The notes: a model not told the origin generated them from the letters alone. Positions 25,953-35,379 are shown, counted from the first letter of the stretch. The stretch: DNA of 64,000 bases from an uncultured Poribacteria bacterium (GCA_951828385.1 OX639973.1:4765200-4829199); one strand, 5' to 3'. A program made the numbers and translations.

Positions 25953-26213
25953 ATGGATAAGCCGATGCCAAATTCCAAATCTATAACCCAACTTGCAGCT
26001 TATTGGAAACGAAATGGGCTCAGCACGCGCGCCAGTTATGTTCTCGCCAAAGCGGGTGTATCGGAAACACAGTTGGTAGCGTACCGTGAAATATCTGCAC
26101 TCTTATGTTTGAAAAACTGCGGCTCCGAAACTGCCAAGGAAATTTGGGATTTTATGGAAAATTCTGAGCGAGAAGTGAAAGAGGTAAAATTTGAAGAGCT
26201 CATCCCGAACTAA
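25953..26213 (+). CDS. Small helix-hairpin-helix protein, RNA-polymerase alpha-CTD-like
   Basis: 86 residues. The stretch LSTRASYVLAKAGVSETQLV followed by I-S-A-L-L-C-L-K-N-C-G-S-E-T-A-K-E-I-W resembles the alpha-CTD/helix-hairpin-helix fold (L-S-x-R-A-x-x-x-L-x-x-A-G and K-N-x-G-x-x-x-x-x-E-I), which binds DNA non-specifically. No polymerase domain is attached. No Shine-Dalgarno precedes the ATG at 25953; the internal ATG at 25965 is an alternative. It opens the BREX-like operon and overlaps the next gene by 23 bases, so translation is likely coupled. Confidence 0.65.
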   Translation: MDKPMPNSKSITQLAAYWKRNGLSTRASYVLAKAGVSETQLVAYREISALLCLKNCGSETAKEIWDFMENSEREVKEVKFEELIPN

Positions 26214-27774
26214 GTTTGTACCTGTAACGCCAAACGAAATTCAACCTGTAACGATCCGTTATGCCCGTGAAACAGATGTAGCCGGTGCAAAGGATCTCGC
26301 TGACCGGCATCGGGTGGAATTAGGCTTTGTTCGGACATCTGTACTACACGAAGCACACCAAAAGAAATGGCTCCTCGTTGCTGTTCGGGATGAACAGGTC
26401 ATCGGATTCGCTAATTTTCGTATACGTCAGGATAAAAATGCAACGCTTTATGATATTATTGTTGACGAATCCTATCGTAAGCAGAAAATCGGAAAACGAC
26501 TTGTCCAAAGGTTAGCGTGGTTAGTGAACGTAGCTGGAGGCGAACATATTCGACTCAAGTGCCCACAATCACTTCCCGCAAACGCGTTTTACCAGAAATT
26601 GCAATTTACACGGACAGATACCGAAATCGGGAAAAAACGCCCCTTAAACGTATGGCACCACTTTCTCAAACCATTGCCCCGGCGGTTTGAATTCCATGAA
26701 AACGGTGACGGATTTTTACATAGCCCACCAGAGCATTCCCCACATTTTTTCGCTTCTGCCACAATTGCCCCTGGAGAAATACGAAAGATCTACGAACTCT
26801 GGCATACGCATGCCCACGATTTTGAGTGGCCCCGAGGTAAACCGAATCCGTTCCAACGGTTGTTAATTTCACCCGTACGTGCCAGCCCTTCAACACTCGC
26901 GTTTGTGCGTGAACTTAAGCGTAGTGGAGAAACAGAAGAGGTAATGTTTGATTCTGGGGGCTTTTTTGTCCAAAAAGGGGATATTACCTACAACGAACTC
27001 TATTCAAAATTACGCGAGATTTACCATGCAGAAGACTGGGCGGACATCTACATTCTTCCAGACAATCCACCGTTGAGTAAGGATTCTATGTCTGATGCTG
27101 AGACTAAAATCCGACAGACAGTTCAGGGAAGTGTCAGTTTTGCTTACCAATTGCCGTCTGAGCTCCGTGGAAAGGTGATGCCAGTAATCCATGCCAAACA
27201 GCCTATACATCTGGAGTATTGCCTGAAAAACTATGAAACTTTAATGGTGGACTCACACCGTATCGGTTTCGGGTCTTTTTCAACCATGGGCACCACGAAT
27301 TCAATTAACCGGGTCAATGTGGATGTGTTGCGTTTGCTTGATGATTTAGTCCCATTACTCAATGGAAGTTGGCTTCATAGTTTTGGAATTTCAACACCCC
27401 CTGCAGTTTTCTGTTTGGCAAAAGTTGGTATTAGTACCTTTGATTCCAATAGTTGGATGCGCTCAGGGGGTTATGGCTATGTATTTTTTCCATTTGTTTT
27501 TGGACGTATGATTGACCGCAAAACGCGGAGGTATACACCAATCTATAAGGATGAGCTAGAACCGTTCAAATTGAATACAGGACACCGTTGTCCGTTTTGC
27601 AAATCTTTTGACAAGCTTTCAGATCGGAATGGGCGGTGGCTTCGGATTATGCACAACCTGACAGTGATGACAGAACTGGAGGTTCATCACCGCACACCGC
27701 AGTGGGAGATTCTAGAGGAGTATTCTCCTCATTATCACCGAATGCTGGAAATAACTAGGTTGTCACAAGATTAA
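26191..27774 (+). CDS. GNAT acetyltransferase fused to a tRNA-guanine-transglycosylase (DpdA-like) domain
   Basis: 527 residues, probably from the TTG at 26191 (GAGG upstream). Residues about 20-160 are a GNAT domain: acetyl-CoA site R-K-Q-K-I-G-K-R-L near 96-104 and a terminal A-F-Y-Q-K-L-Q-F. Residues about 215-500 read as a TGT-type TIM barrel: F-D-S-G-G-F at 253-258 (base-recognition Asp254), A-D-I-Y-I-L-P-D near 284-291, S-F-G-I-S-T-P near 397-403, and F-D-S-N-S-W-M-R-S-G-G at 417-427 (Asp418 at the nucleophile position). H465-R-C467-x2-C470 and H488 could form the zinc site, with His replacing the usual first Cys. TGT enzymes exchange guanine for 7-deazaguanine bases in tRNA, or in DNA for DpdA. 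Family call is from motifs. Confidence 0.7.
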   Translation: MKSSSRTKFVPVTPNEIQPVTIRYARETDVAGAKDLADRHRVELGFVRTSVLHEAHQKKWLLVAVRDEQVIGFANFRIRQDKNATLYDIIVDESYRKQKIGKRLVQRLAWLVNVAGGEHIRLKCPQSLPANAFYQKLQFTRTDTEIGKKRPLNVWHHFLKPLPRRFEFHENGDGFLHSPPEHSPHFFASATIAPGEIRKIYELWHTHAHDFEWPRGKPNPFQRLLISPVRASPSTLAFVRELKRSGETEEVMFDSGGFFVQKGDITYNELYSKLREIYHAEDWADIYILPDNPPLSKDSMSDAETKIRQTVQGSVSFAYQLPSELRGKVMPVIHAKQPIHLEYCLKNYETLMVDSHRIGFGSFSTMGTTNSINRVNVDVLRLLDDLVPLLNGSWLHSFGISTPPAVFCLAKVGISTFDSNSWMRSGGYGYVFFPFVFGRMIDRKTRRYTPIYKDELEPFKLNTGHRCPFCKSFDKLSDRNGRWLRIMHNLTVMTELEVHHRTPQWEILEEYSPHYHRMLEITRLSQD

Positions 27775-27786
27775 AGTAAGGAAAAT

Positions 27787-28620
27787 ATGTCACGAATACA
27801 TATCCTAAAGGGATTTTCTGGAATAGAGGGTGCGTTGTGGGTATTGAAATTTTACCCAGGACTTCCAAGCCGTCAGGAGATGGCTCGTACTGCCACTCAA
27901 AACGGTTATGTCGTAACGAATAAGAGAGATTATGACATCTTACAGGTCCTTGGCGAGTGGGAACTTGCAGATGTCGAAAAACGGCAATTCACCTCACGAG
28001 GAAAGGAATTTTACTCTCTATGGGAAATGAAGCGAGATGTTGCAATTGATGTGTTACATGGGTTGCAATACAGTTTGTGGACCGAACATGCTCCCGACCA
28101 AAATCTTGCATCGTGGGCTTACCAGAGGGTGTGTAATTATCTCTGGGAGTATCATATCTTGCCCAAACCACAGGATTTAATTACTTACATCTATGACAAT
28201 CGAGAGGATTTAGGAGTGATTCGTGGTGATATAGCGAATGCTTTTAGTTCTAAATCTGTCAATGGTGCTTACGATTGGATGCTCCCTCTTTCCCCGCCAG
28301 TGTTTAGTGGTGTTGGTGAAACAGCGACCGGTAGAAGAAATTTCACGAAAGCGGTTTTCACACGGCGTTCCTATTGTTCTGCTGCACTTTTCCTAATGGG
28401 CTTAGATTGGGTTGCTCGAGAGGCAAAAATTAAGTTTGGAGAACCAGTGGAAATTAATGATATGCGGAGAACTCAAGTGTGTTGTTTTTGCCTACTTGAA
28501 GAGAGTGGATTTGATTTTATGTTGAATGAAACACTTCGCCGCTTTGCATTTCTGTCAGTTGAGCAGATCGGGCGACTTTTTATTATCATTAACCGAACCC
28601 CAAAAATTGCCGATTTTTAA
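27787..28620 (+). CDS. Unknown protein of the BREX-like operon
   Basis: 277 residues, no family recognised. The N-terminal half looks like a helical, winged-helix-type region (SRQEMARTATQNGYVVTNKR, DILQVLGEWELADVEKRQFT). The middle is aromatic-rich (ASWAYQRVCNYLWEYHI) and a C-terminal C-C-F-C lies near residue 240. AAGGAAAAT precedes the ATG, 12 bases after the GNAT-TGT gene and 19 before the large ATPase. By position it could be the analogue of BrxA or an accessory subunit, but sequence alone does not show that. Confidence 0.7.
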   Translation: MSRIHILKGFSGIEGALWVLKFYPGLPSRQEMARTATQNGYVVTNKRDYDILQVLGEWELADVEKRQFTSRGKEFYSLWEMKRDVAIDVLHGLQYSLWTEHAPDQNLASWAYQRVCNYLWEYHILPKPQDLITYIYDNREDLGVIRGDIANAFSSKSVNGAYDWMLPLSPPVFSGVGETATGRRNFTKAVFTRRSYCSAALFLMGLDWVAREAKIKFGEPVEINDMRRTQVCCFCLLEESGFDFMLNETLRRFAFLSVEQIGRLFIIINRTPKIADF

Positions 28621-28639
28621 ATTCTAAGAGGTTTGCGTA

Positions 28640-31600
28640 ATGTCATTAGCAGATATTATTCAAAAAGAACGAACTATTTATACACCTTTAGCTCAGGAAG
28701 TGGCTGATTCACCTGATGAGCAGGAGCAAAAATTTAGGTTTCATGTTGATACCTATGTCGCTATTGCAGATGTAAAGAGTCGATGGGAGGCTATACTCAA
28801 CAATCTCTTAAAAGGACAATCCGTCACTGGATTAATCTATGCGGATACCGGCTATGGTAAAACGTCAACAGGAGCATCCTTGTGGAATTACGCCGAAGAG
28901 AATGGAATTGTAACAGTACCACCGTTCATGTGGAATAGCCTCGCGGATCTGCTTGTTGCAACGCATGGTTGGGTTCTTTATCGATTAAAGCATACGCGGC
29001 CTGACCTTGTTCCTAAATTGGAGGAGAAGTATAAAGCCGTGGTTGCGTCTGGCGAAGAAGTCTTGGCAGAGAAAATGAGTCGTGAGAAATCTTTGTCGGT
29101 TGAACAAGCACAGGAAGCAACTGCATTCGTGAAAGCAGAAGGACTGTTACGAGAAGATTTATCACCACATGGACTTTTGGATTATCTTCGTTTCGCAACT
29201 GAGCAGGTGTTAGCTGCACACTATAAAGGGCTCATGATTCTGCCGGATGAATTTCAACTCTTTAGGAACAACCCAGATACTGCACAAAATTATGACCGTC
29301 TCAAACAGTTTATTTTTGGAATCCATGGTGAAGAAAAACTCCCAATTGGATGTATTGCATTAACTTATAGAGAGACGTTTGCGAGTATCAGGGAAAGTGA
29401 ATACAATTATCTACTTGCAAGATTTGCCAAGCCAACGGGAAACCTTATTGATTTGCAAAGTCTCTATGGAGAACCAGGGTTTGCCAAGAGTCTCTGGAAT
29501 AAATTGACGGATCTGTGTAGCTTATCCCCCTCAGAAAAGTCCGCGATTGATAATGATGTTTTGGATGCCCTAGGGCAGTTTTTACGGCATTCGCGGGCAA
29601 GAGCACTAATGAGCGGACCACGTTCAGTTATAGAGACATTTAGGCGTGCGGCACTACACTACACAGAGAAAAATTGTCCCTACACTCTTTTCGATTTTTG
29701 TGAGGATTATCTTGCAGGAAATATTGCCTTTAGCAGCCAACATACCGAGGCAGCGCAGGCACATACGCAGATAATGACACTACCCAGTATTAATACTCCA
29801 GAAAAACAAAAAATAGTCAAATTACTATGTGTCCATCCAGAAGGGGTACCACCAACACTATTTAAAAAATATGGTATATTGGCATCTGATAGAGATGATA
29901 TCGTTCAATCTTTATTAGGAGTACATGTTATCACAAAGGGGACAAGCACACCAACTCTGGCATGCTATAGAGACGATTTACTTGGGGTAGATAGTCTAAA
30001 TGAAATCCTTAAACGACTCAGAGAACGTTTTAACCCAGAAGACAAAACGATTCACTATAAAAGTGTACGTGCTTTTCACAAACATATATTTCCCCAGATT
30101 TTTACTTCGAGAAAGCAAGGTACACTCTTAGGATGGACAGGTATACAAGAGTTAAGGGAAAAATCAGATGGTGGTTGTACAATAAACCTGACAGGGGCTC
30201 CTCCAAGTTTGCGTGAGTACCCTAACCGAACATTAAGAGTTGACATTAACACACAGGAAATTACCCGCCCACCTTTGATATCTAAATCTCAGTTACAAGT
30301 TCAGTTTATTCTGGATACTGTTGGCGACGTTATCAACTCTTGTCACGTTGCCACAAACGGACTTGAGTTCCGGTTTAACCTCCGTAAACCAATCAATCCG
30401 CAGAAAGTACCGGAAGATATTGGAAAACTGACTGAGTTGTTTCTTCCAGAGAACATAACGCCGCTGCTTCTGCTTTCTATACTTGATTTTTTTGATGAGG
30501 AACCAATTATTGATATAGTAAAAGGAGCTAAACAGGAAGCCCAAGTTCATTCTTTGACAGATCTAATCCGTGGTGAACTTATCCGTTGCTTCTTTTCTCT
30601 AGAAGTCAAGGAGAACGCGGTTGAGCACTCTGCAGATCTTACTTCTGTCCCTGCTGGGAAGGATTTTGTTGAAGGCGCATTAAAGGTCTTGGTTCCAAAG
30701 CAATTTCCGAACTATCATGCCTTGGCCATTGCTAAGGGATGGGAAAACAGTTTAGGAATATATAAAGATGCTTTCGGCAAGGCTTTTACTCTTGGCATGA
30801 AACGTGGTAAGGACCCAATCAAAGCCGGACCCAAATTATTTAACATGGGTCAAGTTGCTTTTGCAAACTTCTGTGATGGTGTAGCTCGTAACTTGCTGAG
30901 GGTTGAATATGGTTCTAGTAAGCAAGATGAGGCGGATATCTACTTCATCCTCCACCCATTTGAGGAAGCGTTGGTCGAGCGTCTTGAAAGCAATTCAAGT
31001 ACTATGTTTGTTAATGGCAAACAGATTGAAACGACAGAACTCTCGGAGGTTTATAAGTATGCTAAAAATCTTGGATATCTTGACAAAGAGATTGATGAAT
31101 TGCTAGCGATTCTTAAGGCGCGAGGTATAGTAGAACAACAACAAGTGAGTGGCACTGAGCACCTCTACCTAATGGAAACGTCTATCAATTTGGCAGATTT
31201 AGAAGCCAAACTGGGAGCAATTGAGGAGGATGTGACATTAGCAGAATCAAATGGTTTTCAGTATCAATGCCCTGATCTCTCCTCTGCTCGTAAATTGATT
31301 CAGACTTTGGGAATTGAAAACGACGAAATGCAGAAGGACGCATTGCGCCAGAATCTGAATTTAGCGGAGGAACTCTTAAAGGAAAAGTGCGCGGAATGGA
31401 TAAAGAGAGGGCATGAAAATCTTAGGCAGAAGGTTAATATTCTAGAAACATTTCATCTTCAAATTCCGACGGTTTTAGAGCAACAAACAGGTCATCCGCT
31501 GACTGAATTTTCTCAGATTCTTTTTCAGAGTGTACAACCGGAAGTGAAACGCGCTTATACAAAGATTTCTGATCGAATTAAGAGAATTCAGGGAAGAGTA

Positions 31601-32560
31601 CGCGAGACTTGTGATAGAGAAGTTGTGACGTATCAATTAGATCAAACGCCGCGCAAGGCAATTGAGACTGCTTCGAGATTACAACAAGCTTGTGTCCTCG
31701 TTGATGTGGATATTGAAGAACTTGATCAGGAACGAAAAGATGCTGAGGAATTGCATCAACTCTTTAGGTACTGGCGCGATTTAGCACACCAGGTAGAAGG
31801 TGAAGGGCAACGAATGGTTAACGACCAAGAAGAGCCTGCTGTGAAAAATGTGGTTGATCAGTTTAATGTTATACAAAAACAGATACGAGATCACCTCGGG
31901 GAGAAGCGAATACCTTTCAAGGATGTTTTGGGTGCCTATGAACATTTCAAGGTGCAGATTGATGAGATTAAGTCTGAATTTGATCAATACTTTGGCGGAA
32001 AGGAAAAAGTGTTTATCATGGACCAAGCCAATATTGAGAAATTGTTGGCGAAGTTGATTGATACGCCGCATGTTGGAGTAAAATGGAATCCTTCAGATGT
32101 TGATGGGTGCTACCGTGAAACGCGAGAAAAGGCTATAGGAAAATTGAGAAGTGTCGTTGATATTGCTCTAAACCAACTTGATATGGTGAACCGTGCTTTG
32201 CTGGGACCAATTGAGACTTATGCTGTTCCCGAATCGCTCAAAGCTAACGCGATTCAACTTCGCGATGACATTGGACAATATTCCGAAGAATTTCAAGGAA
32301 TCCTACCTAACCTTATCATAGAAAACGTTGACCCGCAATTATCGAATTGGATTTCAGAACTCATTACTCTACGTCAAAAAGGTGAAGATATTCGGCAGAG
32401 ATGGGAAGATATTGAAAACGATATGACCGGGTTCAGAAATCAGTTAAGTCAAAGTACCAAGAGATTGCATGATGCCGTAAATCCACTGCTTGAGGATGGA
32501 ACCTTTAATTCACCTAGTGAGATTATTGAGCGTTTGGAAGAATTATACCGGTTACGTTGA
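28640..32560 (+). CDS. BrxC/PglY-like large P-loop ATPase
   Basis: 1306 residues. Walker A A-D-T-G-Y-G-K-T at 68-75 and a Walker-B-like G-L-M-I-L-P-D-E-F near 197-205, then the sensor-like S-G-P-R-S-V-I-E-T region, make an AAA/ORC-type ATPase. The remainder is long and helical, with coiled-coil stretches between about 850 and 1300. Size, order and context fit BrxC (type 3, DUF6079-like) or PglY of BREX/Pgl phage defence, where this ATPase is a core subunit of unsettled mechanism. AGAGGTTTG precedes the ATG. Assigned from architecture and neighbours. Confidence 0.72.
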   Translation: MSLADIIQKERTIYTPLAQEVADSPDEQEQKFRFHVDTYVAIADVKSRWEAILNNLLKGQSVTGLIYADTGYGKTSTGASLWNYAEENGIVTVPPFMWNSLADLLVATHGWVLYRLKHTRPDLVPKLEEKYKAVVASGEEVLAEKMSREKSLSVEQAQEATAFVKAEGLLREDLSPHGLLDYLRFATEQVLAAHYKGLMILPDEFQLFRNNPDTAQNYDRLKQFIFGIHGEEKLPIGCIALTYRETFASIRESEYNYLLARFAKPTGNLIDLQSLYGEPGFAKSLWNKLTDLCSLSPSEKSAIDNDVLDALGQFLRHSRARALMSGPRSVIETFRRAALHYTEKNCPYTLFDFCEDYLAGNIAFSSQHTEAAQAHTQIMTLPSINTPEKQKIVKLLCVHPEGVPPTLFKKYGILASDRDDIVQSLLGVHVITKGTSTPTLACYRDDLLGVDSLNEILKRLRERFNPEDKTIHYKSVRAFHKHIFPQIFTSRKQGTLLGWTGIQELREKSDGGCTINLTGAPPSLREYPNRTLRVDINTQEITRPPLISKSQLQVQFILDTVGDVINSCHVATNGLEFRFNLRKPINPQKVPEDIGKLTELFLPENITPLLLLSILDFFDEEPIIDIVKGAKQEAQVHSLTDLIRGELIRCFFSLEVKENAVEHSADLTSVPAGKDFVEGALKVLVPKQFPNYHALAIAKGWENSLGIYKDAFGKAFTLGMKRGKDPIKAGPKLFNMGQVAFANFCDGVARNLLRVEYGSSKQDEADIYFILHPFEEALVERLESNSSTMFVNGKQIETTELSEVYKYAKNLGYLDKEIDELLAILKARGIVEQQQVSGTEHLYLMETSINLADLEAKLGAIEEDVTLAESNGFQYQCPDLSSARKLIQTLGIENDEMQKDALRQNLNLAEELLKEKCAEWIKRGHENLRQKVNILETFHLQIPTVLEQQTGHPLTEFSQILFQSVQPEVKRAYTKISDRIKRIQGRVRETCDREVVTYQLDQTPRKAIETASRLQQACVLVDVDIEELDQERKDAEELHQLFRYWRDLAHQVEGEGQRMVNDQEEPAVKNVVDQFNVIQKQIRDHLGEKRIPFKDVLGAYEHFKVQIDEIKSEFDQYFGGKEKVFIMDQANIEKLLAKLIDTPHVGVKWNPSDVDGCYRETREKAIGKLRSVVDIALNQLDMVNRALLGPIETYAVPESLKANAIQLRDDIGQYSEEFQGILPNLIIENVDPQLSNWISELITLRQKGEDIRQRWEDIENDMTGFRNQLSQSTKRLHDAVNPLLEDGTFNSPSEIIERLEELYRLR

Positions 32561-32581
32561 AGAACTTGACGTTCCAAGGAA

Positions 32582-33130
32582 ATGAATTGGCTAACTTATC
32601 ATAAACAACTCTTACGATTGGCAGAGACCACCGAAACGCTGACCCCTTCTCAAATCTCTGCACAGGATGCTGTTCTGAATGCTGTCGGGGGATGGGAACG
32701 ATGTATCAACTTGTGCGGTAAACCTGGGACTGGGAAAACCTTTTTGATGCACTATCTCCATCACCGAGCAGATCTTGTCTATTTTTCAGATCAGGCCCGC
32801 TATGATGCAAGAGTTTCCGGCGATTCAGTTGTCGCGATTGATAATGTGCCCTACACACGTCAGGAGTCGCGTAGGCTTTACGATAAAATCCGGTGGGGAG
32901 AAACGGATTACACAGGTCCTGTGAATGTCATTCTCATCACACGCGAACCGATTGATGATGCAGTGCATCGGATTGAACTAACGTTGACAGATACCGACAT
33001 CGCCCACATAGAAAATATCATACGCCAACAATTTGGTGAATCTGATTTTGAAACCTTCAGTCAGTATGATCACCAACGTTCCGGGCTGTGGTGGTACGTC
33101 AAAACCCTTTGTTGTAGCATAGACTGTTAG
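32582..33130 (+). CDS. Small P-loop ATPase, BrxF-like
   Basis: 182 residues. Walker A G-K-P-G-T-G-K-T at 46-53 and Walker B V-V-A-I-D-N at 83-88, followed by V-N-V-I-L-I-T-R. A small stand-alone ATPase next to a BrxC-like giant is the arrangement of BREX type 3 (BrxF). AAGGA precedes the ATG, 21 bases after the large ATPase gene. The reading frame ends 135 bases before an insertion sequence. The C-terminus looks complete for a BrxF-sized protein, so the insertion seems to lie between genes. Confidence 0.7.
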   Translation: MNWLTYHKQLLRLAETTETLTPSQISAQDAVLNAVGGWERCINLCGKPGTGKTFLMHYLHHRADLVYFSDQARYDARVSGDSVVAIDNVPYTRQESRRLYDKIRWGETDYTGPVNVILITREPIDDAVHRIELTLTDTDIAHIENIIRQQFGESDFETFSQYDHQRSGLWWYVKTLCCSIDC

Positions 33131-33312
33131 TCTGTGTGCCTATGCGTCCGCAAACGAACAGTTTACGGCGGAAAAACTCAGGCTCCATTACTAACTAAAA
33201 TCTCATAGATAGCAATTTGCGTTGTTATTAGGGTGCCTACACACAAGTGAATCTATTTCTGAAACTATAGTGAAACCTACAATTAAGTAGACACTTTTCC
33301 TTTGAAGTCATA

Positions 33313-33341
33313 TTGAGTAAAACATAGAAATGTAGTAAAAT
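33313..33341 (+). promoter_or_regulatory. Transposase promoter in the IS5-like element
   Basis: TTGAGT (33313-33318), 17-base spacer and TAAAAT (33336-33341), about 75 bases before the transposase ATG at 33418. Confidence 0.45.
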
Positions 33342-33417
33342 AGTGGAATAAAAGGCGATACTTTACATCCCTTTATTTTCACTTTTGATACCTATTTCCT
33401 TTATGAAAGGTGCTCTT

Positions 33418-33840
33418 ATGGCAAATACGTCTGAAAAGTCTCCGAGATACAATGGTATTCCGAAGCAAGTTTCGCGTAAGGATTTTAATCGTTATATCTT
33501 GCCACATCTGAAGAAACGCATCAAAGGTCCAAAGCCGAAACTTTCTTTCTACAAGATATTCAACTATATTCTCTATGTTTTGCATACCGGTATTCAATGG
33601 GATCAACTCCGCACACGACGGAATGAACTCCATTGGTCGAATGTCTATAAATGGCATAATCGCTGGTCAAAAGATGGTTCCTATGAGAACCTTTTTCAGG
33701 CCTCCATCATCCACTTACTTGATACCGACAAACTTGACACGACACGCCTTCACGGAGATGGTTCAAACACCGTTGTGAAAAAGGGGGTGACGGTATCGGA
33801 TACTCCGGACACAAACATCAGAAAGGCGAAAAAGAGGTGA
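33418..33840 (+). CDS. IS5-like transposase, N-terminal frame
   Basis: 140 residues from the ATG at 33418 (AAAGGTG upstream). It contains the DUF4096-like N-terminal region (PHLKKRIKGPKPKLSFYKIF, HTGIQWDQL) and the first catalytic Asp in L-H-G-D-G-S-N-T. After AAAAAG-GGGG the frame loses homology. Re-reading one base back gives G-G-D-G-I-G-Y-S-G-H-K-H, the expected continuation. This is therefore either a programmed -1 frameshift site or a one-base loss in the G run. Confidence 0.8.
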   Translation: MANTSEKSPRYNGIPKQVSRKDFNRYILPHLKKRIKGPKPKLSFYKIFNYILYVLHTGIQWDQLRTRRNELHWSNVYKWHNRWSKDGSYENLFQASIIHLLDTDKLDTTRLHGDGSNTVVKKGVTVSDTPDTNIRKAKKR

Positions 33841-34286
33841 CGATCACCGATAACCATGGGTTCATCATAGGTCCGATAACGATGAAACCCGTCAACGCAC
33901 ATGATACAACGATTTTGCCGGAAGCCTTCAGCGATATAATCGCTTTTAGTCAACGGATGGGTATGGATCTTTCGGGTTCTGCTCTCACGCTTGATTCTGC
34001 CTTTGATTCTAAGGCGAATCATCAGTTGATTAGAGAACACGGATTGAAACCCGTGATTTATCCGAACCGTCGGAATGCTAAAGAACCCATCGTCATCGCT
34101 CGTAAGTTTCGCTGGTTTGACAAAGAGATATACAAAGAACGCTATAAGGTCGAGCGAACTTTCGGGTGGCAAGACACTTATCGAAAACTCGCTCTGAGCT
34201 ACGATAAACTTAAAGAGACGCGTTTAGGGTTTCGTCATTTGGCATATTCTATGATTAACTTTCGTATAACTTTCAACGATTCATGA
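33837..34286 (+). CDS. IS5-like transposase, C-terminal frame
   Basis: 149 residues, overlapping the first frame at GTGA. It has the second catalytic Asp in T-L-D-S-A-F-D-S and the catalytic Glu in Y-K-V-E-R-T-F-G-W, completing a DDE set with the upstream frame. Internal initiation at GTG is possible, but a fusion by -1 frameshifting upstream would give one full transposase of about 285 residues. Confidence 0.8.
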   Translation: MTITDNHGFIIGPITMKPVNAHDTTILPEAFSDIIAFSQRMGMDLSGSALTLDSAFDSKANHQLIREHGLKPVIYPNRRNAKEPIVIARKFRWFDKEIYKERYKVERTFGWQDTYRKLALSYDKLKETRLGFRHLAYSMINFRITFNDS

Positions 34287-34439
34287 CGCGTACTCGCTAT
34301 GAGTTCTTTAACAAAAAACAATTCGTAGGGGGTTTTTGCTTGGGTGTTTCTTCAAGGTCCCCTCGCCCGTCTTTCAAAATGTGTCCTATTATTTTTAGAG
34401 GTCACTATAAATACTAAAGTTTGGACAATATTGTAAAGT

Positions 34440-35363
34440 TTATGCTGCCTTGTCAAAAGGCAGAGGTGTATCGTCTTGCAAACTCACATTAATATTCTGC
34501 GAGTTTGTTTTTTCATTGAACTTAGCGAAAAATGACGACATCGCTATTTGCGAGCGGAGATAAGCCACCCGCAAACCTTGTGTAAGTTTTCCGGGGCGAT
34601 ACCAATGAATGCCGAGATGTTGACAGACTTTCTCAACGCTTATCGTTTTCTGCGTCGCGTTGGGTGTTGTGAATATCAACTTCGTGAGACTCGCTGCGAC
34701 GAAACTCAGTTGAACGAACCGATTGATGCTCTTGCGAGATTTCAGGCGATAGGCATCGAAGCCGAAGTGCTGTTTGACATCTCGAAAGGCAGTTTCTATC
34801 TGCCACCTTTGCCGATAATACTCTATAATCTTGGGTATCTCAAGCGTCAAATCTGTTGTAAAGACGCAGAAATACCGATACGGTTTTGAGGCTTTCGGGC
34901 GGTTTCGGATGATGACGAGTCGGACATCTGCATCACACATCTTCGTCCGCACGACCTTTGAGGCAATCGAATAACTTTTTGCGCCTATATCTATGTCCTT
35001 ATATCGGAGTCGGCGAATATCAAGACGGTCTCCGTATTTCCGAGGTCGCCCGCGTTGGCGACGTTTAGGAGGTTTCGGTAAACGATAGAAAACAGCATTA
35101 GATTTCGCACGACATAAGATATGATGTCCGAAACTTAGAGCCATTGTAAAGACTTTTCGCCATGCGAAACCACGATCAAAGATGATAAGTCCCCGGGGGA
35201 TGTTTGAACAGATACGCTTCAGAACCGGAAAACTTTTATCGCGGATTGACTGTGGCAGAATGAGTTTCACCCAGACGGGGAATAGATGCCACTGCGTCGC
35301 TGTCTGGCAAAGTAAACCTAATGCCCCAAACTCGTGTCCGTAATGAAACTTCGATTGATTCAC
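34440..35363 (-). CDS. IS4-like transposase, C-terminal part (frameshifted)
   Basis: 307 residues beginning at a GTG used here only as a nominal start. The second catalytic Asp is in L-I-I-F-D-R-G-F-A-W. Y-R-Q-R-W-Q-I-E-T-A-F-R-D-V-K matches the IS4 Y-x2-R-x3-E-x6-K signature exactly. Homology continues upstream without a stop into RNFSYQKHRV, showing this is the rest of the frame at 35380. Confidence 0.8.
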   Translation of the reverse strand: MNQSKFHYGHEFGALGLLCQTATQWHLFPVWVKLILPQSIRDKSFPVLKRICSNIPRGLIIFDRGFAWRKVFTMALSFGHHILCRAKSNAVFYRLPKPPKRRQRGRPRKYGDRLDIRRLRYKDIDIGAKSYSIASKVVRTKMCDADVRLVIIRNRPKASKPYRYFCVFTTDLTLEIPKIIEYYRQRWQIETAFRDVKQHFGFDAYRLKSRKSINRFVQLSFVAASLTKLIFTTPNATQKTISVEKVCQHLGIHWYRPGKLTQGLRVAYLRSQIAMSSFFAKFNEKTNSQNINVSLQDDTPLPFDKAA

Positions 35364-35379
35364 ACGATGCTTTTGATAA

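Larger units (their letters stand above)
33266..34410 (+). mobile_element. IS5-like insertion sequence
   Basis: About 1145 bases. The left end TATAGTGAAACCTACAATTA pairs with the right end, reverse complemented TATAGTGACCTCTAAAAATA, as imperfect inverted repeats continuing to about 33 bases. It encodes a transposase in two overlapping frames. It sits between the BrxF-like gene and the membrane-protein gene of the defence operon. The target duplication is not certain because another element was inserted at its right edge. Confidence 0.8.

Noticed and set aside
32582-33130. BrxF-like gene truncated by the IS5-like element
   Set aside because: The stop codon is 135 bases before the element and the protein already has the expected length.
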